64,000 bases of DNA from Protula sp. h YS-2021 (Eukaryota > Annelida > Polychaeta > Sabellida > Serpulidae), in contig OX457032.1 in NCBI GenBank assembly GCA_949752745.1, forward strand, positions 16,346,720-16,410,719, given 5' to 3'. Below, in pieces: positions 34,515 through 64,000 of the stretch. The notes under the pieces are model-generated. The model was not told the DNA's origin. It ran no database searches and saw only the letters and a list, made by a program, of their open reading frames with translations. The position numbers were made by a program, and so were the translations under genes. Each line of letters opens with the position of its first letter. Position 1 is the stretch's first letter.

Positions 34515-35690
34515 TTAAGTCTGTTTGCTAACTAACAAATTAAGTGTAACTGTAATTCCTATTCATACATTTTATCAGCCAACTAAACATATGAACAAAC
34601 ATCATACGATTTCACACTAATAATACACATCTCTTCCTCATTTGCATTATTTGAAATGAAAAACAAAACGAATATGGACTGAAAAGTGCATGCATTAAGA
34701 CGCAATTTGTAACTTATTAGCTCTGAGGGTCAAAGGCCATGTTTCTACCAAAGTTAAATTACCATTGCAAGGGCTGGTCTTGAGGTCCTGCACTGAGGAG
34801 GTGTGGGGGGGGGGGGGAATGTTTCCAATGTTAGACTAACCAGTCGAGTTTTGTACTAACATTTGTCTTGGAAAAAACGATTACTGATGCGCAAGTTATC
34901 TAGCGAGTATCTCACATTAGAGAAACACACCCGGTAAATGTATAAGTATTTATTGACATTTATATCCGGGGGGGGGGGAGAAGTTTCAAATTTGGTGCTC
35001 CACCTTTAGGAGTCATTCGAAGACTTCATGGACGCACGCGTTGACCAACTGGCAGGTGGGGTGCACTCCCCCCCCTCCCCCACCACGGGTGGGTACATGT
35101 TTTTTGGAATCATTAAAACCGAAATAACATTTTTGAAATGCACAAAAGGTAATTAGCTTTAATTGCTTTGAATGTTTCAACAATGTTTGTTTTAACCCTT
35201 AGTTTCATCTTCATCCAATTTCCAAACATAGACTTTCAGGTTTAAAACTTCGAAGCTAAATATAAATATGTGTTCAGTTTAAAGCTCTATGTATCGCATA
35301 GTTTTACATATGTTCTCACATACGTGAGATAACCAATGGGAGACAGCGGTGGGGGGTTAGGGGAGGCCCGTCTATATGTACCATCCATTCGAACAACAAT
35401 GCTGGAACAGCCTCAGAAAGCAAGACGCCTACTTAAAAGATGCAAGTACAATCGAAGTAACTATGTAAATTCCGACAGCATCGTGAGTGTGAGTTTGTTT
35501 TAGGAATGTATAAATGTTATCGTGTGCTTAAGGACTTCAGTAGGTATACTCAAACTGTAAAATAAAATAAAAAATTCTGTCCCCCATGCACGGTCACTGA
35601 AAATAGCTGAGAGCAATACAACTGTTTTGAATAGAAAGGGAATAGTATAGCTAGCATTTTCAACATTGGTCAATTAGGCCAAATTTAAAG
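34515..35690. other. No supported gene
   Basis: AT-rich sequence with poly-G and poly-C tracts (34806, 34968, 35070). The missing first coding exon of the CXorf38-like gene could lie here or further right, but I could not pick it out. Confidence 0.6.
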
Positions 35691-36660
35691 TTGAAGGATC
35701 ACCTGGCGCGCAAGCTCACCAAATTTAAAAAATAACGAACAGAACTGTAGAAGGAATAGCCCATGACATGCTTAAAGTCCAAAAAACGACCTACTTTAAG
35801 CCAAACCAATTATGGCCGTTCGCTCGGGAACAGGATCATCTAACAAATATTATTGGTTATTTTAGCCATTTTCTGACACGAGCTGTAAGAGCAGTAGCAT
35901 TTTATGTGTGTTAGGATGCACCAAAATTAGCCTGTTTTGGGGCTAATTTTCGTTAGGCACAAAATAAGGACAAGAAAATTAAGAATAATTCTGGTGGGAT
36001 ATCGCCTGGGAACATTCCTGGCGAATTTTAAAGTGATCGGACAAGACAAATAGGACGTAGCATTTTGCATATGTCAAGCCTTAAGTAACTAAAATTGATT
36101 GACCTATTTTTGAATAATTTTTTGTGCATTCTCCCAATTTAGAACAGGCATGGTAACGGACCACCGGATGAACATTCCTGCCAAATCTGAAAACGATGAC
36201 AGTAATTGAAACAAGATTTGAATTGTATATGCTTTAAGTTCAAAGTGGCGCAAATTAACATATTTTTAGTTCAAAGTGGCGCAAATTAACATATTTTTAG
36301 ACAATTTTTGGTCAATTTTAGAATATGCCCGAAAATTAGAACAAGCATTTTACAGCCCACAAAGGAACATTCTGCCAAATTTGAAAGTAAGCTGATAATA
36401 ACGGTAGGAGTAACATTTTATATGCGTCAAGTCCCAATTACCGGGAAAGTTATCGATTTTTGGTCAAATTTTGGGCAACTTTGTTACATTCGCCAAAATA
36501 AAAACAAGTTTGATAGACTACCTGGGTGAACATTCCCAGTAAATTTGAAAGCAATTGGACAAGAACTGTAGGGGTACCATTTTGAGAATACGTTTACAAA
36601 CATGCACACATATACTTACAGATGGACGACGGATAAAAGTGATCGGAAGTCGGCTGGGAC
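35690..36660 (+). repeat. Diverged tandem repeat, period about 180-190 bp
   Basis: Four or five modules share GAACATTCCTGCCAAATTTG, GACAAG and CATTTTGTATATG blocks (for example at 36010, 36170, 36365 and 36525). A 31-bp unit starting TTCAAAGTGGCGCAAATTAA is exactly duplicated at 36239-36300. Confidence 0.7.
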
Positions 36661-39600
36661 AAAAAAAAATAGATAACTTGTCTCTCAGCGTTATCTCAGA
36701 CTAGCTGGTATCAGAATTTAAAATATAAGCGCATTTATTCATTGAAACGCATACCAAGCTTGATAACAGTGAACACTCGAGATAATCTTCGTTCAGGTTC
36801 GAGACGGTGGGGCAGCTATGCACAAGAACGTACAAGAGGGGGAGGTTTGTTTATCAACAGAGCAGTTGACCTTATGCACAATATGTCAAGATAATCCGCG
36901 AACAAAGTTGAACAGTTAAGCTGATATACAAAAAAAAAAATAAAGAAAGGAATGAAAACACTTGATGCTTCTAACATCTTTTCGTCTTTCGGAGTGTTCA
37001 GTTTTAACAGATGGTGTGAAAATTGCAAGTTTTATTAACCCCCAAACCTCCTTACTCAAAATCCACAGTTTTATTTTTTTAACAACGACGCGGAAATATA
37101 TACAGCGTATGTAAGATTCCCCCCCCCCCTCCCCGAAAGCATTATCACCTGTCCCCTTCTAACCCTACCCTCCCCCCCCCAACATTCTCACTATTGAGCT
37201 GAACATGTCACGCGTCCTCGGCCGTGTAAACCACCATCACCTGTCCCCTTCTCTCCCCTCTCCCATCCGCCCCCCTCCCCCTTTCCCCCAAACAGTCACT
37301 CCATTACGCTGACCATTTCACGGAGTCCTCACACGTCCTCGGCCGTGAAAACCACCACATCGCTGCTACCAACTCTTTTTTTCATCACAATGATGTCAAG
37401 AACCTTTTTCGATTGATAAGGTGTTATTTTTCTCTTCATGAAGCGAACATGGGCATGGTATTCTACCTAAATACGGGCCACTTTACTTAGGATAAGAAGA
37501 TGGAAAGTATGTCTGTAATCGTGTACTTAGTACAGTAATTGCTGAACTAATATCGGACCGATTTTACAGAGTATTCTATATTATTTGGGCGGAGATGAGG
37601 TGAGGGGGGTGGGTGTTGGGGTAGTTCCATTGTTAGGGGGTTGGATTGTCATATTCTGATCGAGCGGTACTTCATTTCGCAGTTTTACCCACGTCGTTGA
37701 ATCGGTCTACACACCTCAAGGATGTGCCCTTTTCTGTATTCGAAACAGAATCCACGCTTCCTGTTTCGCAACTGAGACCACAAAAATTGCTGACAACCGA
37801 TTACGGACTGTGTACTATAATAGTCATTGAAATAAAACAGTCATTGAAAAGAAAACAAATGATTTTATTTTGATGTAGATGAGGATATCTAAAGTCGATC
37901 AGAGTTGGGTTATAGGGACTACTTTATGCACATATTACTACGCAACATACAAAGGGGAAGCCCGGCATCCATCGTAAAAACAGATTTGTACAAATCACTG
38001 TTCATATAAATTAAAAAATATACATAAATTGTTAACATTAGTACAAATCAATATAATTTTATTTCTCTCATTTTAATTTTTGCTCTTTATTATAATAAAG
38101 AGGAACAACAAAAGAACAGGAAACTAGAAACTAACGACTCGTTTTAAGATTACATTATTCTAATTACTATTTAAAATTTTGCAGCATTGAAAATACTAGC
38201 ACCGTGAGCTCAGCGTTCGATTTTCCAAAACTCAATGCAAACTTCACTTGGTTTTACATCTTAAAACACAACGCCAAGTATTGTCGACTTCAAAATACTT
38301 TTCCCCAAGTCACAGAAGGGGGAGAAAAGGAGAATATCACTTCAGACCAGTCTAGGACAAACCGCAATATTACTACGCTTTCTGACGTCATCAAGCTATG
38401 GCACAGTATGGCCCAATCCTGCTGACGACACGACGAAACTGCTCATAAACGCATTCAAAACGCAAACAAAACTTACGGCAATAGAGTTTTGGAAATCGAA
38501 TCTTTAAATCGTTCATTATACTTCTTTCCTCTTTTTTACATTTTGCAGTTTATGTTTAAAGGCAGATCTCGCAGCTGTTGTGTAACAAGTCTTTTTTTTA
38601 TATCTCGAAATCGTATCACGTGATGTTTTCCTAAACATTCTTTGTGCAAGGCTGTCATCTGCAACAACAAAAACGAGAAAATTAGACCACGTCTGTTCTC
38701 TAACTCAAGCCACACAGCCACGCTGAGAAATGACAAAATTGTTGGCGCCAATGCCCCCACTCCCCCCCCCCCCCTCCCCAAACATAAAAAAATTACCTAG
38801 AGGCTTACTTTTTACGCTCCTCGGTGCTCTCATATATTCTTAGGAATTTGTTATAGTGTTAAAATTAACAATGAAGTACGCGTAGTTAAAACATTACCAG
38901 CGAGGAACTACAGGTAAACGTTACAGACTTCTCCGATTAACCCCTTTAAAATATCTTTACCATTATAAATAATAAACTTGTTTATTTAGTAATTTATGGT
39001 TACGATAAAGGTCTGATCATACTTGTACGTCAGGGAGCTTTAAAAAATGCATGCAAAAACAACAACAACAACAACAATAACAACACCCACTTTCTTCCCC
39101 CGCACACCTACAAAGTGTATTACGACAAGAAACACAGTAATCTACTTAAACTGCCAGGGACAACGACGACAAAATGTAATGAGAAATATTTACATTAGGC
39201 GGAGGAACAAAACGGCATCTGGCTTCAGAATAGGTAAAACCAGCGATACTGGGCTCAACGCTCTGTTTTCTGTTTCCATTAGCATGCAATTTTCCTATTT
39301 CTGTAATAGCCAATAAGGGAATCGCTTGCTGTGGCAGATGGCAACCAATGACTTGTCGCCTAACATTTTAAAACATCCACACGTGCATAGCACAAACAGT
39401 TAGTGTAACAAAACGTATTACGTATTGCGCATGAATGCGGGGGGGGGGGGAGGGGGGGCAGATCAATCTGAAAACTGTTAAAAAATAAAAATTCACACAG
39501 TAAAACATACCCAAACACGTTAGCTTTGTTTCAAACCATAGTTGTGACGTCATGCATTGTGTTTTTAAGGCGATTTCCACCCTGAAAACCAAAAACTCCA

Positions 39601-39955
39601 AATGCCCCCCCTCCTCAACCCCAAACCCCCCCCCCTTCCCCCTACCTTAGAAGTCCTAAATTTGCGCTTGACATTTACAATTAAAGCAGAACTATGGTTT
39701 AAATTTCACAGAATTTTAGGACAGGTTTCCATGCCACAAAAATGGTGACATCGTCTTCAATTCTCAACCTGGAAAAACCAACACTCAGCGTTTTTTTTTT
39801 TTTTCTGTTAGAATAAAAAGACATCTGGTATAAGAACAAAGAAACAACCGTTTGACAACGCACTCAGTCAACGCCGTGCCTCTACACGGGACCGGAAGGA
39901 AGCGAACCTTGTTCCTGTATTAAATGTGCACGTTGTGGGCGGGGCTGTGTGTCAT
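36660..39955. other. No supported gene; repeats and homopolymers
   Basis: A duplication of about 110 bp containing CACCTGTCCCCTTCT and CGTCCTCGGCCGTG lies at 37140-37370. Poly-C and poly-A tracts are frequent. The troponin T 3' untranslated region probably occupies part of the right end. No clear AATAAA is close to the stop; the nearest minus-strand one is near 38985. Confidence 0.5.
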
Positions 39956-61108
<21,153 letters not shown>

Positions 61109-62032
61109 CTGAAACAGAAGTATATAATAATCATAAAGCTACTGCTATCAGAACGACTTTCCCAAGAATATACATCTGCAAATAAGAATAGATAACAAGC
61201 ACAACTGAAAGTGTTTGCGGAAATGGAGTTTCACGTTTCAGGTGTGTCGTTGTGCCTGTGTGGTGCGCTCATTCAGAGCAGTGTGATGTGCTGCCACATC
61301 ACGGCGCGCCCGTTCAAAGCGTCACTAACATCGGGATGGTCAGCAACCCGCGGCAGCCCACGCTTTCGTTCGTAGCTGCTTTGCTCATAGTGAAAAAGGT
61401 TACACGTATGTGCTGACAAGTAGGGTGATGATGTGTCAGATCGAACCCGAAAACCATGATCGTGGCTTGAGATTCGAATTCGGTTCCACAACCCGGAAGT
61501 CGGTGATGGTTTAGAATGGGTATTTATTTAATCACTGCAAGTGCGTTGTCGGCCTTGCCGTTATCTACAATTCTGTCTCATTGCGTGGATCCCTTACCCC
61601 TTAAGTGCAAGATCACCAGCCGGCATCAAGAGTAAGAGCACCAAATAGGCAAAATTTCATTTACAGACTGATTTGATATACAGCACTGTATGTAGCATTA
61701 AAAAAAACTCGTCACACAGAGTGTTAACTTTCGAATCTTATGAAGATTAAAAGTCAATTATAAGTAGGGCAGTCTGGTAGTTGGGTGATAGGAACCCTCG
61801 TACACATAAATGTTTGCTGGTTGTGGAAATTATAACCACAGTTGGCCATCTATGAAGTACTTAGACTGGAACATTAGCGTAGGCACAGAACGAGACCGCC
61901 TCCACCCAACCCCCCCCCCCTCCCCCCTTACCACCACAGCGTCAGCGCGTACATGCTTCATGGATGGCCCTTTAGTTTATCACTGAACTGTACACAAACC
62001 ATTTTTCTCATTTGTGGCAAAAGCACGACTGT

Positions 62033-62466
62033 GGTTGGTGGTCGGAATCGATGAACCGAAATCAAAAAGAACCACAATCGATTATTTTGTCGATATTTAT
62101 GAAAACTTCCGGTTTTAAGGTGGATTATGCAGAATTTTGTGAAAACCTATAGGAATGCGTGCTAAAAGAAAATGTATTTCCAGTTGTCAAATAATTTTTG
62201 TACTTTGCAAAAATTACGACCTTATTATCCCGGGAGTACCCCGATCGAAGCTCGGTACGCTGTGAGCAACAAAGGCATGTATTGCCACAAGTGCCGTATA
62301 TAGGTCCGGTGGCACAAAACGTTTTCCTTCGATATCTGCTCTCACTTCCTCAAACTTTCGTCATAATGGTTTCAAGGTGCAATAAGTTCAGAATTTCAAT
62401 TAAATCGATTACGCACAAAAATAATCGATTATGCCCAAAATGGTCAATCAATCGATCCGACCACTA
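62033..62466. mobile_element. Fold-back element with GTGGTCGG...ATCGAT termini
   Basis: GGTGGTCGGAATCGATG is mirrored by AATCAATCGATCCGACCAC 434 bp apart, with further ATCGATTA motifs inside and no transposase. 61110-62030 and 62470-63010 hold no supported gene. Confidence 0.5.
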
Positions 62467-63017
62467 GCACATACCATCTTTTTTTTTGTAATTGAATACA
62501 TTGTTTTACAAGCATTGTTGAAGCGAGAACCGGTTGACATGTAGCAACCCTGATGAAGAGCCGACTTCAACTGCAAATACATCATTGTCCGATTTACTTA
62601 AAGTACCAGCAGACTCGTCACTGAAATATAAATATGCATCCCTGTTCACAGCGCTGACTCTTACCTTAAACTGGGGGTTAAGTCCTGGCTTTTTGGCTGT
62701 CAGGTGACAAACAAAAATATGACGTGTTTTTTCTATGAATAATTTTATCCACACAAAATTTTGCCTTTAAATAGATCAGCTTTGGGGGTATGTACTTCTG
62801 CCTCCTCCCGCATTTGAACTAAACACATAATTTTAAACAACAGTTTCCTACTTTGGTTTTATGTATTACTTTTTTCATTATAAATTGGACTGCAATTTCA
62901 AACCGCCATCAGTGATTTTATGACACCCGTCAACGTTGAAGTCACTAGTTATATGAAGCCTAACTGTTATATGTATCATATACTTTCCTTATATGACAAT
63001 AAAATGCAACTTTTCAG

Positions 63018-63289
63018 GCCCGAAACCTACGAAAGGGGCGACTTGGGAATAGAGGACGAGGGGTGGTTGAGGGTGTGTGTGTGTGGGAGGGGGGGGGGGG
63101 GCTCTTGGGAGGTTGGGAGGGGGGTGGGGGCGAAGGACTACTTGGCGTGCGATCTGGAAGCTACGGCAGTTTTTACCATTTTTTTTTTTTTTGCAGAACT
63201 ACACACAGAAAGAACCCGAATGCTGCGTCAACTACCCTCAACCATGGGGTGTGATCGGGCCTGGGACAGTTGCCCCAGTTACATCTTAA
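63018..63289 (+). CDS. Possible 3' end of an unknown gene (two exons)
   Basis: Exon 63018-63072 (acceptor AACTTTTCAG, donor GTGTGTG) reads PETYERGDLGIEDEGWLR at phase 0. It joins exon 63197-63289 (a long poly-T tract then GCAG), which reads NYTQKEPECCVNYPQPWG and then VIGPGTVAPVTS and stop. AATAAA lies at 63303-63308, 14 nt past the stop. Phases agree and the composition looks coding, but no upstream exon was found and I do not recognise the family. A chance pairing of ORF and acceptor remains possible. Confidence 0.35.
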
Positions 63290-63309
63290 TGTAGGGTTTG
63301 ACAATAAAC

Positions 63310-64000
63310 AAGGTCGAGCCTGGTGGCGTGTGTACGAAGACGATAAAGTCACCAAATTTAAACCGGTCTCACCTCTTATTGTGTGTTTTAACAGGTTTTT
63401 ATACCTCTTTTTCTGTCGTTGTTTTTTCGTTACGGGTACAACGCACTGGGTACGCAGATTCTCGTGTTGTCTCACTTAGTCACTTAATCGCGCTCGTATC
63501 AGATCTTAGCGCATTCGAAAAAACAATAATAATAACATGCCTTCAAGATTTCACATGACAAGCGAATTCATTTCAATTGCATCCCCCAACCCCCCAAACC
63601 CTTGACATAAAAAAACCCAGTTATCTTGTGCTGAAAACGCTGAAGATTTCGCCAAGTCTATTATGTGTCGTATCGCTTATCGCAACGGCTGATAGCTTGT
63701 TCGTCGATTCATAAGAGGAGATTTACAAACAACGGGACAAGATTCGCTTAACCAAATATTTCAACACTACACCCACACCATCTATAGTGTGGGATTGCAT
63801 TTCCTCAGCACTACCACATTTTACAGCGCAATACTGTAACACCAAATTAACATAAAACTTAACACCCTTGTTGTAACTTCTACCTGTTTTTTTTTTACAA
63901 AAAAAAAAAAGTCTGCTTTCAGAAAATCTCTACATCCAAAGGTTCCCCCCCCCCCCAATTTAAGCGGTCAAAAGTATTTGATGCACTTTGAACCGGCTGA
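63310..64000. other. No supported gene
   Basis: AT-rich sequence with poly-A/poly-T and poly-C tracts near 63890-63955. No exon with matching splice signals was seen. Confidence 0.5.

Overview
This is a metazoan nuclear genome window. It has spliced genes with GT-AG introns, is AT-rich, and carries many microsatellites, minisatellites, fold-back (MITE-like) elements, tRNA-derived SINE-like pieces and one decayed LINE. An invertebrate-type troponin T gene, angiotensin-converting-enzyme (M2 peptidase) exons and a CXorf38-like gene point to a lophotrochozoan, most likely a marine mollusc. The species is my inference.

Layout. 1-1534 (+): the last three exons of an unrecognised gene whose tail is acidic and carries YxxL motifs. 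2780-4370: a SINE-like piece and fold-back elements. 5445-6895 (-): an apparently single-exon gene for a one-pass membrane protein, interrupted by one frameshift. 6960-8980: a striking array of about 24 GGCGTGTATATAA half-sites in both orientations, flanked by an inverted pair of coding-like segments. 9078-10175: two further palindromes around a broken coding exon. 10661-25818 (-): exons of a 5'-truncated ACE-like gene. Four of its exons lie in a segment of about 5 kb that is tandemly triplicated (11999-27622), and all three copies are dead. 27036-34469 (-): a CXorf38-like gene with a large 3' exon that encodes about 22 tandem 13-residue TQT repeats. Its 3' end was copied twice by the triplication, and its intron holds a LINE and a minisatellite. 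34.5-39.9 kb: no convincing gene, mostly diverged repeats. 39956-61108 (-): a complete troponin T coding region in 14 coding exons that join in frame (393 residues), with an alternative last exon giving 355 residues. 63018-63289 (+): a possible two-exon 3' end of another gene.

Troponin T is the tropomyosin-anchoring subunit of the thin-filament calcium switch. The ACE fragment and the CXorf38-like gene lie in tandem on the same strand. The triplication breakpoints fall in the ACE intron or downstream side and inside the CXorf38-like last exon. Changes shared by all copies show that the ACE fragment was inactive before it was amplified. No tool was run: exon joins were checked by hand for phase and GT-AG signals, and family names come from recognising conserved motifs.
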